DNA of 64,000 nucleotides from Thalassospira profundimaris (GCF_003326795.1 NZ_JPWI01000008.1:62001-126000); one strand, 5' to 3'; shown: positions 8,666-17,266, numbered from the stretch's first letter. Program-made: numbers and translations. Notes: generated by a model from the letters alone, not told the origin.

Positions 8666-9853
8666 ATGTTCACCGGCTTTTTCTATAAGCTAAAGGATAT
8701 GCGCATTCCCGTTTCATTACGGGAATACCTGACGCTGCTTGAGGCGGTGGAAAAGGGGCTGGCGGGGTATTCGGTCGAGGATTTTTATTATCTGGCGCGA
8801 TCCGCACTGGTGAAGGACGAACGCCACCTTGATAAGTTCGACCGGGTGTTTTCCGAACATTTCAAGGGTGTGGTCAATCTGGCCGATGGCATGGACGAGG
8901 TTGCCGAAACCGAAATCCCCGAAGAATGGTTGCGCAAGCTTGCCGAGAAATTCCTGACGGACGAGGAAAAAGCCGAAATCGAAGCGCTTGGCGGCTGGGA
9001 AAAGCTGATGGAGACGCTCAAACAGCGTCTGGAAGAACAAAAGGGCCGTCATCAGGGCGGCAATAAATGGATCGGAACGGCGGGGACATCACCGTTCGGC
9101 GCCTATGGCTATAACCCGGAAGGCGTACGCATCGGGCAACATGAATCGCGTCATCGGCGCGCGGTCAAGGTCTGGGACAAACGCGAATTCAAGAATCTTG
9201 ATGACAATGTCGAGATCGGAACGCGCAACATCAAGGTCGCACTGCGTCGTTTGCGCAAATGGGCGCGCACCGGGGCCGCCGATGAGCTTGATCTACCCGG
9301 CACCATTACATCAACCGCGCGGCAAGGCTGGCTTGATGTGCAAATGCGCCCGGAACGCCATAACGCGGTCAAGGTCTTGATGCTGTTTGATGTTGGCGGA
9401 TCAATGGATGATCACATCAAGGTCTGCGAAGAACTGTTTTCGGCGGTCAAAACCGAGTTCAAGCATCTTGAATATTATTACTTCCACAATTGCCCGTACG
9501 AGGGATTGTGGAAGGACAATGCGCGGCGCTGGAACGAACAGGTTTCCACTTGGGATGTGATCAATACCTATGGGGCGGATTACAAGCTGGTGATTGTGGG
9601 CGATGCCACCATGAGCCCCTATGAAATCACCTATCCCGGTGGTGCGGTGGAGCACTGGAACCAGGAGGCCGGGGCTGTGTGGATGCAGCGCCTTGTCGAT
9701 CATTTCCATCATGCCGCCTGGATAAACCCGCAGCCGGAAAACTGGTGGCGGCATCACCAGTCAATCCAGATCATGCATAAACTGATGGAAGGCCGGATGT
9801 TTCCTTTGACGCTGGATGGTCTTGATCGCATGACCGGGGAACTTAACCGCTAG
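8666..9853 (+). CDS. CoxE-like VWA-domain protein
   Basis: A 395-aa protein of the CoxE-like von Willebrand A group. The C-terminal VWA domain starts at about residue 230 with VLMLFDVGGSMDDHI. This is the metal-ion-dependent adhesion site, in which the first Ser of the classical DxSxS motif is replaced by Gly. The helical N-terminal half has charged stretches (EEWLRKLAEKFLTDEEKAEIEALGGWEKL). It follows the MoxR ATPase by five bases, so the two form the usual MoxR-VWA chaperone pair. Their target is not evident from the neighbourhood. Confidence 0.85.
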   Translation: MFTGFFYKLKDMRIPVSLREYLTLLEAVEKGLAGYSVEDFYYLARSALVKDERHLDKFDRVFSEHFKGVVNLADGMDEVAETEIPEEWLRKLAEKFLTDEEKAEIEALGGWEKLMETLKQRLEEQKGRHQGGNKWIGTAGTSPFGAYGYNPEGVRIGQHESRHRRAVKVWDKREFKNLDDNVEIGTRNIKVALRRLRKWARTGAADELDLPGTITSTARQGWLDVQMRPERHNAVKVLMLFDVGGSMDDHIKVCEELFSAVKTEFKHLEYYYFHNCPYEGLWKDNARRWNEQVSTWDVINTYGADYKLVIVGDATMSPYEITYPGGAVEHWNQEAGAVWMQRLVDHFHHAAWINPQPENWWRHHQSIQIMHKLMEGRMFPLTLDGLDRMTGELNR

Positions 9854-9859
9854 GTCCGC

Positions 9860-9878
9860 GTTACCCAGACAGGGTAAC
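9860..9878 (+). terminator. Weak hairpin after the MoxR-VWA pair
   Basis: GTTACCC-AGACA-GGGTAAC followed by AGTTTC. The short stem and poor T-run make it a possible but weak terminator between the VWA gene and glpQ. Confidence 0.4.
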
Positions 9879-9990
9879 AGTTTCATGAAGATTGTTGTCA
9901 GGTGCCCTGCGGGCATTCCTGAACCATGAAACCGCGCCTATAGTCCTGAACCCCTGCCAAAGGGGCAGCGATAAAAAAAGGAATTCTGGG

Positions 9991-11040
9991 ATGCCGGTGA
10001 AAAAACTGATCAAGTCGGGCTTGCTTGTTGTCGGGTTGCTCGTCACAAGTGCCATAAACCCTGTCCAGGCACAGGATATTCAGGCCGAAATGGTTGTGAT
10101 TGCCCATCGCGGGGCATCGGGATATCTGCCTGAACATACATTGCCGGCCAAGGCGCTGGCCTATGGCATGGGCGCGGATTACATCGAACAGGATGTCGTG
10201 TTGTCCAAGGACGGGGTTCCGGTCATCCTGCATGACATTCATCTTGATACGACAACCGATGTCAGCACCAAATTTCCGGATCGCAAGCGCGAGGACGGGC
10301 GCTATTACGCAATTGATTTTACGCTTGATGAACTCAAAACCCTGACTGTTACCGAACGGTTCAAGGCCGATACAGGCAAACAGGTTTATGAAAACCGGTT
10401 TCCCGGTGATTTCGGAATATTCAAAATCCCGACCCTTGAAGAAGAAATCAAGCTTGTCCGCGGTCTGAACCATTCAACCGGGCGCGATGTCGGGATTTAT
10501 CCGGAAATCAAGGACCCCGCATTCCATCATGCCGAAGGTCAGGACATCTCCAAAACCGTGATCTCGGTTCTGGAAAAGTGGGGCTATAACAACCCGGATT
10601 CCAATTCCTTTGTCCAATGTTTTGACTGGGCAGAAACCAAACGTATCCGCAATGATCTCCGTTATCAGGGCAAACTGGTTCAGCTTCTGGGGGAAAACCG
10701 CTGGGGTCCGCCAGAAGGCACGGATTACGATTATCTGAAATCCGGTGATGGCATCCTTGAAATGGCCAAGATCGTTGATGGTATCGGTCCATGGTTGCCT
10801 CAGGTGATTTCAGGACTGGGTGAAAATGGCAAGGCGGTGATGACCCCGACACTGATTGCTGCCCAGCGCGCCCAGTTGCTGGTGCATCCATACACGCTGC
10901 GTGCCGATCAGTTGCCGAAATGGGCAGGGGACATGAATATTGCCCTCAAGGCGATTTTCGATGACGCGGGCATTGACGGCATCTTTACCGATTTCCCCGA
11001 TCAGGTTGTTCAGTTTCTGGCGCAAAACCCGGCGTCATAA
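9991..11040 (+). CDS. glpQ: Periplasmic glycerophosphodiester phosphodiesterase
   Basis: A 349-aa enzyme that hydrolyses glycerophosphodiesters to glycerol-3-phosphate and an alcohol (EC 3.1.4.46). A signal peptide covers about residues 1-25 (KKLIKSGLLVVGLLVTSAI, cleavage after VQA). The mature protein carries VIAHRGASGYLPEHT and ADYIEQDVVLSKDGVPVILHD, the GDPD catalytic segments with the paired His residues and acidic metal ligands, very like E. coli GlpQ in sequence and length. I chose the ATG at 9991, which has an AAGGA site; a TTG 99 bases earlier adds no signal-like sequence. It stands alone. Confidence 0.93.
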   Translation: MPVKKLIKSGLLVVGLLVTSAINPVQAQDIQAEMVVIAHRGASGYLPEHTLPAKALAYGMGADYIEQDVVLSKDGVPVILHDIHLDTTTDVSTKFPDRKREDGRYYAIDFTLDELKTLTVTERFKADTGKQVYENRFPGDFGIFKIPTLEEEIKLVRGLNHSTGRDVGIYPEIKDPAFHHAEGQDISKTVISVLEKWGYNNPDSNSFVQCFDWAETKRIRNDLRYQGKLVQLLGENRWGPPEGTDYDYLKSGDGILEMAKIVDGIGPWLPQVISGLGENGKAVMTPTLIAAQRAQLLVHPYTLRADQLPKWAGDMNIALKAIFDDAGIDGIFTDFPDQVVQFLAQNPAS

Positions 11041-11148
11041 GGGCGATCTTTTCGATTTTCGAAGCAGTCTGTTTCCAATCTGGTCATTATCAGGGGAACA
11101 GCAGCAAGTCATTATTGTGCTTCGTCAAATTCAACCAAGGAGGTAGAA

Positions 11149-11751
11149 ATGGCCAAGGTACTGGTTCTTTACTATTCGATGTATGGTCACATCGAAACCA
11201 TGGCAAATGCGGTCGCCGAAGGCGCGCGCGGCGTTGCGGGAACGCAGGTCGATATCAAACGCGTACCTGAAATCATGCCCGAAGATGTGGCAAAGGCAGC
11301 CGGTGCCAAACTTGATCAGGCTGCCCCGATTGCAGATGTCTCGGATCTTCCGGAATATGATGCGATCATCTTTGGTGTTCCGACCCGCTTTGGCAATATG
11401 TCCGCACAGATGCGCAACTTCTTTGATCAGACCGGTGGTCTGTGGGCCAAGGGTGCGCTGATTGGCAAGATCGGTTCGGTCTTTGCATCAACCGGCACCC
11501 AGCATGGTGGTCAGGAAACGACGATCACCTCAACCCACACCACGCTTTTGCATCATGGCATGGTAATTGTTGGTGTGCCTTATAGCTGCGCAGGCCTGAC
11601 CAATATGGACGAAATCACCGGTGGATCGCCTTATGGTGCTTCGACCCTTGCTGGTGCAGACGGTTCGCGTCAGCCATCCGAGAACGAGCTTGAGATTGCC
11701 CGTTTCCAGGGCAAGCATGTTGCCGAACTGGCTGCCAAGCTTGCCGGTTGA
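11149..11751 (+). CDS. wrbA: NAD(P)H:quinone oxidoreductase, WrbA type
   Basis: A 200-aa flavodoxin-like enzyme that reduces quinones by two electrons with FMN, protecting against redox cycling. The flavodoxin loop [13 protein letters not shown] binds the FMN phosphate. [24 protein letters not shown] and [12 protein letters not shown] are the hallmark WrbA segments, and length matches the family (about 198 aa). A consensus AAGGAGGT site lies just before the ATG, implying high translation. It is a single gene followed by a good terminator. Confidence 0.96.
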   Translation: MAKVLVLYYSMYGHIETMANAVAEGARGVAGTQVDIKRVPEIMPEDVAKAAGAKLDQAAPIADVSDLPEYDAIIFGVPTRFGNMSAQMRNFFDQTGGLWAKGALIGKIGSVFASTGTQHGGQETTITSTHTTLLHHGMVIVGVPYSCAGLTNMDEITGGSPYGASTLAGADGSRQPSENELEIARFQGKHVAELAAKLAG

Positions 11752-11778
11752 TCCGCAAGACATGTATCTGAATGAAGT

Positions 11779-11812
11779 GGCAGTATCGGGTCAAACCGGT
11801 ACTGCCCTTTTT
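11779..11812 (+). terminator. Rho-independent terminator of wrbA
   Basis: GGCAGTATCGGGT pairs with ACCGGTACTGCC with one imperfection and a short loop, and is followed by CTTTTT. Confidence 0.8.
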
Positions 11813-11933
11813 GTTGCATCTGGGTAAACAATCAGGTGCCTGATTGTGCCTTGTTTGGCGACAGTTTTATGCGAAAGTGTCAGTCATGAAATTGTATCCG
11901 GTGTAACACACCGGCAGGAAGAGGAGTTTTGAA

Positions 11934-12797
11934 ATGACTGATGCCATCAGTAATGCACGTTCCGTTGATCGCGTTTTACGCGCCATGGATACATCGGATG
12001 GTGCGGGTGTGTCGCTTAAGCGTTCAATTGGAACGCCACAGCTTGATATGCTTGATCCCTTCCTGATGCTTGACTCCATTTCGACCGATAATGCTGACGA
12101 TTACATTGCCGGTTTCCCCGAACATCCCCATCGTGGCTTTGAAACCGTGACCTATATGGTCGAGGGGGCGATGGGCCATGAAGACAGCATTGGCTCCAAG
12201 GGCGTTCTGCGATCTGGTGGCGTGCAGTGGATGACCGCAGGGTCGGGGATCATTCATTCCGAAACGCCGATGCAGGAAGACGGTCTTTTGCAGGGCTTTC
12301 AGCTCTGGATCAATTTGCCGGCCAAGGACAAGATGATTGATCCGCGCTATCAGAATATCGAAGCGCCTGATGTTCCCGAGATTGCAGTTTCCAAGGGGGC
12401 AGACCTTCGCCTTGTCGCAGGCGATATGTTTGGCAAGACCGGTCCGATCAACGGTATTTCAACCGATCCGGTCTTTGTTGATGCCAAACTTGATGCCGGT
12501 GCCGAAGTCAGCATTCCGGTTCCGCAGGGGCATGCCGCAGTGGTTTATGTTTTTATCGGCGATGCCGTGGTGAGCGGCAAAGATGTTCCGACCCATCATC
12601 TGGCCATTTTGAAAGATGGCGATGGTGTCACGCTTAAGGGTGGCAAGAATGGTGGCCGGATGCTGGTGATTGCCGCACGTCCGATTAACGAGCAGGTGGT
12701 TCGCTATGGTCCGTTTGTTATGAGCAGCAAACAGGAACTCATGCAGGCCTTTGACGACTATCAGCGCGGAAATTTCGTGCGCAAGGCGGCGTCCTGA
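11934..12797 (+). CDS. Pirin family protein
   Basis: A 287-aa bicupin protein. The N-terminal cupin contains the metal-binding region FPEHPHRGFETVTYMVEG, with His residues in the HPHRGFE motif, followed by GGVQWMTAGSGIIHSE. The C-terminal cupin is degenerate, as usual. Bacterial pirins bind iron, and some act as quercetin dioxygenases or modulators of metabolism. The start has an AGGAAGAGG-like site. It is a single gene with its own terminator. Confidence 0.9.
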   Translation: MTDAISNARSVDRVLRAMDTSDGAGVSLKRSIGTPQLDMLDPFLMLDSISTDNADDYIAGFPEHPHRGFETVTYMVEGAMGHEDSIGSKGVLRSGGVQWMTAGSGIIHSETPMQEDGLLQGFQLWINLPAKDKMIDPRYQNIEAPDVPEIAVSKGADLRLVAGDMFGKTGPINGISTDPVFVDAKLDAGAEVSIPVPQGHAAVVYVFIGDAVVSGKDVPTHHLAILKDGDGVTLKGGKNGGRMLVIAARPINEQVVRYGPFVMSSKQELMQAFDDYQRGNFVRKAAS

Positions 12798-12836
12798 CCA
12801 AATCGTATCAGCTATGCTTCTGGAGCATTTAAGAAG

Positions 12837-12870
12837 AAACACCCTGGTTCATGCGGATCAGGGTGTTTTT
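12837..12870 (+). terminator. Rho-independent terminator of the pirin gene
   Basis: AAACACCCTG pairs with CAGGGTGTTT around a 12-base loop and runs into a T-rich stretch. Confidence 0.85.
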
Positions 12871-12973
12871 GTAATGCTTCCAATAAGCAGTCAACCAAGA
12901 GGCTTGTCGCCTCGGGATGGCGGCCCTATTGTCCGGGCTTTTGAGGCAAGGCAATAGAAAGGTAGCCGTCAGA

Positions 12974-13732
12974 ATGATGAAGTCGCGGCAATGCGCGGTT
13001 ATGTGGTTTTTGGTGCTGGTGGCAGGTGTTTTTGCATCCCCGGCCCATGCCGGAAACCTGCGATTTGTAACGGGTGATGCGTTTCCGCCCTTTGCTGATC
13101 GTGAAATGGATCATGGCGGCGTTGTGACCGATATTGTTCGCAAGGTGTTTGAGCGTGATGGTCATGACAGTGTCGAGATCATCTGGCGATCCTGGCTTAA
13201 GGGTTTTGAAATGACCATCGACGGGGAAGTCGATGGAACATTTCCCTATGCCTATACACGGGCTCGAAGCAAAAGCGTTCTGTTCTCAGATCCGATTACC
13301 AACCTGACGGCCTATGGGTGGTATGCGGTAAAGCGCGGATCTTTTGATGCCAATAGCGATCTGATTGGTAAAAACCTGTGTCTGCCGCTGGGGCATGCCG
13401 AACTTGGATTTACCGGCAAATTGTTTGCCAATGGCCGGGCCAAGCGCGTTTCCCCACCGGACATGAAAACATGTTTCAAACTTCTGGCAGCAGGCCGGGT
13501 TGATTGTGTCATCAGTCCGCGTCCCGAAGCTTTAAGCTCCATTCAGGCTGCCGAACTTTCCACAGATGATTTTGCCCATATCGAAGAAGGGCTTTCAAAC
13601 GTGCCGCTGCATTTCATTGTCGGCAAAACCCATCCGGATGCCGAAACCATTATCAGCCTGTTCAATGCCGGTCTGAAGCAACTGCGGCAAAACGGGGAGC
13701 TCGACGCCATTCTTGATGCCGTCGAGTACTGA
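12974..13732 (+). CDS. Orphan solute-binding protein, family 3 type
   Basis: A 252-aa exported protein with a signal peptide (MKSRQ..., VMWFLVLVAGVFASPAHA). It has the two-lobe SBP family 3 pattern: RFVTGDAFPPFADREM at the mature start, then a mid-domain GKNLCLPLGH hinge and an LLAAGRVDCVIS segment. No permease or ATPase lies nearby, so it may serve a distant transporter or act as a periplasmic sensor. The ATG at 12974 follows an AAAGG site; upstream in-frame codons add only a non-signal extension. Similar orphan proteins occur at 47387-50277. Confidence 0.8.
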   Translation: MMKSRQCAVMWFLVLVAGVFASPAHAGNLRFVTGDAFPPFADREMDHGGVVTDIVRKVFERDGHDSVEIIWRSWLKGFEMTIDGEVDGTFPYAYTRARSKSVLFSDPITNLTAYGWYAVKRGSFDANSDLIGKNLCLPLGHAELGFTGKLFANGRAKRVSPPDMKTCFKLLAAGRVDCVISPRPEALSSIQAAELSTDDFAHIEEGLSNVPLHFIVGKTHPDAETIISLFNAGLKQLRQNGELDAILDAVEY

Positions 13733-13765
13733 TCCTCGGTCGGAAATGTTGCTTAAACCCGGATA

Positions 13766-13796
13766 AAAAGCCCCAACCCGTTAAGGATGGGGCTTT
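13766..13796. terminator. Bidirectional terminator between convergent genes
   Basis: AAAGCCCC and GGGGCTTT form the stem around a 14-base loop. On the minus strand it is followed by TTTTT, so it is stronger for the lipoprotein gene than for the solute-binding-protein gene. Confidence 0.75.
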
Positions 13797-13807
13797 GATA
13801 TTCAGGT

Positions 13808-14803
13808 TTATTTCGTGACTGCTGTCTTGTCGGCAACTTCGTCCTCGATCACCCAACCGTCATTGGTGCGACAGGCAGATTTGATTTGCTGGCTGGTGCG
13901 GTTGTGGGATGAAAGTTCCTGACGATAAGTCCGGCACCAGACCCCCTTGTCGGTCTGAACGGTTTTGAGCGGAGTGACGGCAATTGTGAGCTCTGCAACT
14001 TTGGTTCTTTCCTGATCGCCGGAATTATTGCTTTCAAGTGCGGTCTGAACCGTCATGGCAAGCTGATCGCGGGCCTTTTTCGGGATCTTGGCCGGTGCCG
14101 GGCCATAAGTCAGAAGTTCTTCGCTATGATCGGTTCCCGAATTCCAGGAACGGTCACGTTTGACGTAAAATCCGATTTCTGGCGCGTACCACCATTTTGT
14201 GGTCTGCATCCACCATTGTTTGTAATAGCGCGAACATTCGATGACATAGGTGTCAAAGGTGCCAGCAGGGACGTCAACCGTCTCGGTCGCGGGCACCTTG
14301 CAGGTCAGCCACTGGTCATAGCTGCTGGTTTTTCCTGTATCGGGATCAATGTTTTCCGAGACAGTCGAAATACGAACCATCTTGCCATATTCCAGCGGCC
14401 ACAGGCTTTCGGAGCCTTTCTTGATGGTGGCTGATCCGGACCGCTTGCGATCTTCCTTGTCGGTATAGGACCATTCAAGATTAGGACCGGTGAAATCGGC
14501 GCTGGTCTGGAACAGATAATCACCGCCGCCATTCCAGACAAAGTTTTCGCCCTTGATATCCTCGACATAGATTGCGCGTCCGCTGTCATAGACAAAGGCA
14601 TCCCCGATGCCGAAATCAGGAAGCGATGCAGGGGCAAGATCGGGGCCGGTATTCTCGGTCTTTTCGGCATACTGACCCATGCCGTCATTGAGTTCATTGA
14701 GCTTCGCGCCAAATTCATCAAGCGTTTGACACGCTCCGAGTGATGCGATGCCCAAAACGCAAGAAAGCGCCATAAGGTGGCGCTGAATAGTCGGCTTATT
14801 CAT
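13808..14803 (-). CDS. Predicted lipoprotein of the ECF sigma module
   Basis: A 331-aa protein with a lipoprotein signal peptide and lipobox (ASLGAC, Cys at about 25), so probably membrane anchored. I do not recognise a named family for the central region. The C-terminus (WCRTYRQEL ... SACRTNDGW, cysteines at about 290 and 311) closely resembles the C-terminus of the anti-sigma factor encoded just upstream and the end of 17-kDa surface antigens. It is codirectional with the sigma/anti-sigma genes, 109 bases downstream, with a long hairpin in the gap. A role in envelope sensing together with the anti-sigma factor is inferred. Confidence 0.7.
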   Translation of the reverse strand: MNKPTIQRHLMALSCVLGIASLGACQTLDEFGAKLNELNDGMGQYAEKTENTGPDLAPASLPDFGIGDAFVYDSGRAIYVEDIKGENFVWNGGGDYLFQTSADFTGPNLEWSYTDKEDRKRSGSATIKKGSESLWPLEYGKMVRISTVSENIDPDTGKTSSYDQWLTCKVPATETVDVPAGTFDTYVIECSRYYKQWWMQTTKWWYAPEIGFYVKRDRSWNSGTDHSEELLTYGPAPAKIPKKARDQLAMTVQTALESNNSGDQERTKVAELTIAVTPLKTVQTDKGVWCRTYRQELSSHNRTSQQIKSACRTNDGWVIEDEVADKTAVTK

Positions 14804-14871
14804 CTTCCTGATCCTGCATATTCTTTTGGTAGATTTTATGTCGCTTTTTTATCTGGTGTCTTGTGCCGCAA

Positions 14872-14907
14872 CCGACAACGACGAAACCCCTTCTTCGTCG
14901 TTGTCGG
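14872..14907 (-). terminator. Long perfect hairpin between anti-sigma and lipoprotein genes
   Basis: A perfect 14-bp stem (CCGACAACGACGAA / TTCGTCGTTGTCGG) with an 8-base loop lies six bases beyond the anti-sigma stop. No T-run follows on the minus strand, so it may attenuate or stabilise transcript instead of fully terminating. Confidence 0.6.
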
Positions 14908-14912
14908 CTGTC

Positions 14913-15698
14913 TTAGAGTTTGTGTTTCGAGGGGGTAGCTTCCTCAAGGTCGGGAAGTTCAACGCCGGGAATCAGGCGATAAACCGTTTCCCACTGTCCT
15001 TCGCCCGTGCGACAGGCACGGCCATAAAAACCGTCCTGGGTTGCGGTGGCCGCATCGACCGGGAAAGTCACCCGATATTCACGGCAGAAACGCCCGCCCT
15101 GACGGAAGGTCCGCAAGGGTTCGATCTGGATGTCGGATGCGCTGTCGCGGGTCTGGTTCTGCGCCAGTGCAACATGACGGATGTCACCGCTCAGGGTTTT
15201 TTCAAGGGTCAGGCTGATTTCGCGATCAAGAACCGGATTACCAATCTGCAAGAAGGACGCCAGATGGGTGTCGGTCTTTGGGGCCAATACCACCGGATCA
15301 TTGGTCAGGTTTTCATTGAACCAGTTGCCTCCAACAAAGGCCAGCAAGACAGCGGCAGCCGCACCGACGCCGGTCCAGATCGCGGTATTGTTGTTTGCAG
15401 CACGCGCCTTAAGCGGACTTTCGGTCTGCTCATGGGCGGGATTTCTTTTGGCAACCGGCTTCTGATCAAGGATGTCGGCGATGCTTTTGCTCAGTTCCGG
15501 ATAGACCCGGTCATTCAGCAAGCGGTCAGACTGGTTGCGCAAGACAATCGATTGCCCGGCCATGATGTTGAATTGCCGCGTCAGGACAGGACAATTTGCA
15601 ATCCGGTCTTCAAGCTTGCGGCATTCCGTCGGCGCAAGTTCACCGTCGATATAGGCTGACAACAGGACGTAATCCTGTTCCTTGAGTTCAGTGGTCAT
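14913..15698 (-). CDS. Membrane anti-sigma factor
   Basis: A 261-aa protein. The cytoplasmic N-terminal part (LSAYIDGELAPTECRKLEDRIANCP) has the anti-sigma helix pattern but lacks the full His-x3-Cys-x2-Cys zinc motif. One membrane span lies at about 107-126 (WTGVGAAAAVLLAFVGG). The periplasmic C-terminus carries FCREYR ... RACRTGEGQW with cysteines at about 205 and 229, the same motif seen in the downstream lipoprotein. Its start overlaps the end of the sigma gene by 11 bases, the typical coupled sigma/anti-sigma arrangement. It should hold the sigma factor inactive until an envelope signal arrives. Confidence 0.85.
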   Translation of the reverse strand: MTTELKEQDYVLLSAYIDGELAPTECRKLEDRIANCPVLTRQFNIMAGQSIVLRNQSDRLLNDRVYPELSKSIADILDQKPVAKRNPAHEQTESPLKARAANNNTAIWTGVGAAAAVLLAFVGGNWFNENLTNDPVVLAPKTDTHLASFLQIGNPVLDREISLTLEKTLSGDIRHVALAQNQTRDSASDIQIEPLRTFRQGGRFCREYRVTFPVDAATATQDGFYGRACRTGEGQWETVYRLIPGVELPDLEEATPSKHKL

Positions 15699-16218
15699 GG
15701 CGAACCTCGCTGGATGCCGTCATATTTGTCAAATTGCTATCGTCGTCATGCAGGGCGGCCAGTATCTTGCGGGCGCGTGCAACGCGGCTCATGACCGTGC
15801 CATCGGGAACGCCCAATATGTCGCCAGCTTCGCGATAGCTGTATCCTTCAATCAAAACCAGTGTCATTGCCGCACGCTGATCTTCAACCAGTGATGCCAT
15901 GGCTGCTTGCAGGAAAATCCGGTCGGTTCCGCCATGGTTTTGCATGGGAAGAGCCGTTTCACGCGCATCTTCAAACGAAATGACATTGCCACGTCGCTGG
16001 TCACGGCGCTTCTCGTCAATCCAGCTTGTCTGGATGATGCGATAAAGCCAGCTGTCAAGTCGCGTGCCCGGTTCGAATTGTTCGATCCGTTCGACCGCCT
16101 TTATATAAGCAGTCTGTACCAGATCCTCGGCAGCGACGGCGTCGCGCGTCAATGACCTGGCAAACCGCAAGGCACGTGGCAGAAGATCAGCCAATTCTGA
16201 GCGAAGTGCGGTGTCCAA
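15688..16218 (-). CDS. ECF RNA polymerase sigma factor
   Basis: A 176-aa sigma-70 family factor with only regions 2 and 4. Region 2 includes DAVAAEDLVQTAYIKAVER and TRLDSWLYRIIQTSWIDEKRR. Region 4 includes VLIEGYSYREAGDILGVPDGTVMSRVARARKIL. It is coupled to the anti-sigma gene and divergent from the Asn/Gly-repeat protein. A GGAAG-N17-CGTT sequence upstream suggests autoregulation. The lack of a C-terminal sensing extension means the signal must come through the anti-sigma factor. Confidence 0.93.
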   Translation of the reverse strand: MDTALRSELADLLPRALRFARSLTRDAVAAEDLVQTAYIKAVERIEQFEPGTRLDSWLYRIIQTSWIDEKRRDQRRGNVISFEDARETALPMQNHGGTDRIFLQAAMASLVEDQRAAMTLVLIEGYSYREAGDILGVPDGTVMSRVARARKILAALHDDDSNLTNMTASSEVRHDH

Positions 16219-16261
16219 ACCTGATGTCCCGTTTCGGTTTTCTGGGTTCTATTGTGCATAT

Positions 16262-16287
16262 AACGTTCGCGCGGGGCTGTTTCTTCC
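16262..16287 (-). promoter_or_regulatory. Candidate ECF-type promoter of the sigma gene
   Basis: On the minus strand GGAAG (complement of 16283-16287) is followed after 17 bases by CGTT (complement of 16262-16265). This is close to the GGAAC-N16/17-CGTT pattern of many alphaproteobacterial ECF promoters. It lies about 45 bases before the sigma start, which suggests the factor drives its own operon. Confidence 0.5.
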
Positions 16288-16404
16288 GTCACAGTTTAAA
16301 AAAAGTTTTGAAAATTATTTTCGAGGTTGGGGAAGAATATGTTCAACCGGTGCGTTGTCCCAGCAAAGAACGCGAAATCCTGGACAACGGACTGGAGCTT
16401 TAAG

Positions 16405-17160
16405 ATGGCAATCCAAATGAACAAATCACTTCGCAACAAGATGGTGACGGCTGGAATTCTGGGCTTTGGTGCCTTTGCACTGGTTGCAGCTCCGGTCTCC
16501 TTTGATTTCACGAAGTTTGACCTGTCGGGCAATACCGCCGTTGCGCAAGGCAATGGTAATGGCGGTGGCAATGGAAACGGCGGCGGTAACGGTGGCGGTA
16601 ACGGTAACGGTGGCGGTAACGGCAATTCCGGCGGCAATGGCGGTGGCAACGGTAATGGTGGCGGCAATGGCGGTGGCGCCAATGGCGACAGCGGTTCGGG
16701 CGGCCCCGATGGTCCGGGGAACAGCGGCAATGGCAATGGCAATGGTGGTGGCAACGGCAATGGAAACGGTGGTGGCAACGGTGCCGATGGTCCAGGAAAC
16801 AGTGCCGCAGCACGGTCAAGCGCACAGGGTCTTGGTCTCCAGTCCGGGGGCGTAGGACGGGGTGCGGCTTCGGCCGAAGGTGAAGAAGGCGAGGAAGGCG
16901 AAGTTGGTGGAAAAAGCATGCCGCGGGGTATTGCAAATGCGCCTGGACTTGCCGGCGCGTTGCCGCCTGGTATCCAGCGCGTCTTTGGCGCGGCGACTGG
17001 CCCTGACGTTGATCCTGATGTCGAGCAGGAAATTATCACCCATGGCTGGAAAGAGCTGACCCGCCCGGATTCCGGCGATACCGGGGACACCCCCGATGAT
17101 GGCGAGCCGGATACCGGTGACACGGGAGACACAGGTGATACCGGCGATACCGCAGCATAA
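16405..17160 (+). CDS. Asn/Gly-repeat exported protein
   Basis: A 251-aa low-complexity protein. Residues 1-47 look like an export signal (MNKSLRNK, hydrophobic AGILGFGAFALVAAP). Then comes a long run of GNG/GGN units (about 50-150), an acidic EGEEGEEGE patch, a short non-repetitive stretch (PPGIQRVFGAATGPDVDPDVEQEI) and a C-terminal GDTGDT repeat. I do not recognise a family. I chose the ATG at 16405 because of the GGAG site; an ATG at 16339 with GGGGAAG is a possible longer start. It is divergent from the ECF sigma operon and could be a target of that factor; a surface or matrix role is a guess. Confidence 0.6.
   Translation: MAIQMNKSLRNKMVTAGILGFGAFALVAAPVSFDFTKFDLSGNTAVAQGNGNGGGNGNGGGNGGGNGNGGGNGNSGGNGGGNGNGGGNGGGANGDSGSGGPDGPGNSGNGNGNGGGNGNGNGGGNGADGPGNSAAARSSAQGLGLQSGGVGRGAASAEGEEGEEGEVGGKSMPRGIANAPGLAGALPPGIQRVFGAATGPDVDPDVEQEIITHGWKELTRPDSGDTGDTPDDGEPDTGDTGDTGDTGDTAA
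16549..16800 (+). repeat. Degenerate GGCAAT/GGTAAC hexamer-type coding repeat
   Basis: Short units of the type GGCAATGGC, GGTGGC and GGTAACGGT repeat over about 250 bases and encode alternating Gly and Asn. Codon choice varies between copies, which suggests selection on the protein and not recent slippage alone. Confidence 0.8.
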
Positions 17161-17171
17161 TAGTTCCCACG

Positions 17172-17266
17172 CAAAGCAGCTGATCCTGCTTTGACCGCTG
17201 CGGTCTGCACCCAGACCGCAGGTAACTGGAAACCCCGCCTGGTCCCCCGCCGGCGGGGTTCTTTTT
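17172..17266 (+). terminator. Three successive hairpins ending in a terminator
   Basis: Hairpins: CAAAGCAG/CTGCTTTG (17172-17193), CTGCGGTCTG/CAGACCGCAG (17198-17221) and AACCCCGCC/GGCGGGGTT (17231-17260), the last followed by CTTTTT. The final one is a good Rho-independent terminator for the repeat-protein gene. The first two make an unusually structured 3' end. Confidence 0.8.

Noticed and set aside
16549-16800. Asn/Gly repeat considered as RTX calcium-binding nonapeptides
   Set aside because: The units are GNG/GGN without the GGxGxDxUx pattern; Asp and the hydrophobic position are missing.
16296-17210. Long proline-rich frame antisense to the Asn/Gly-repeat gene
   Set aside because: It is the mirror of the GGC/AAT repeat (GGN codons read as NCC). 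It has no ribosome-binding site, and the plus-strand gene has a signal peptide and a terminator.
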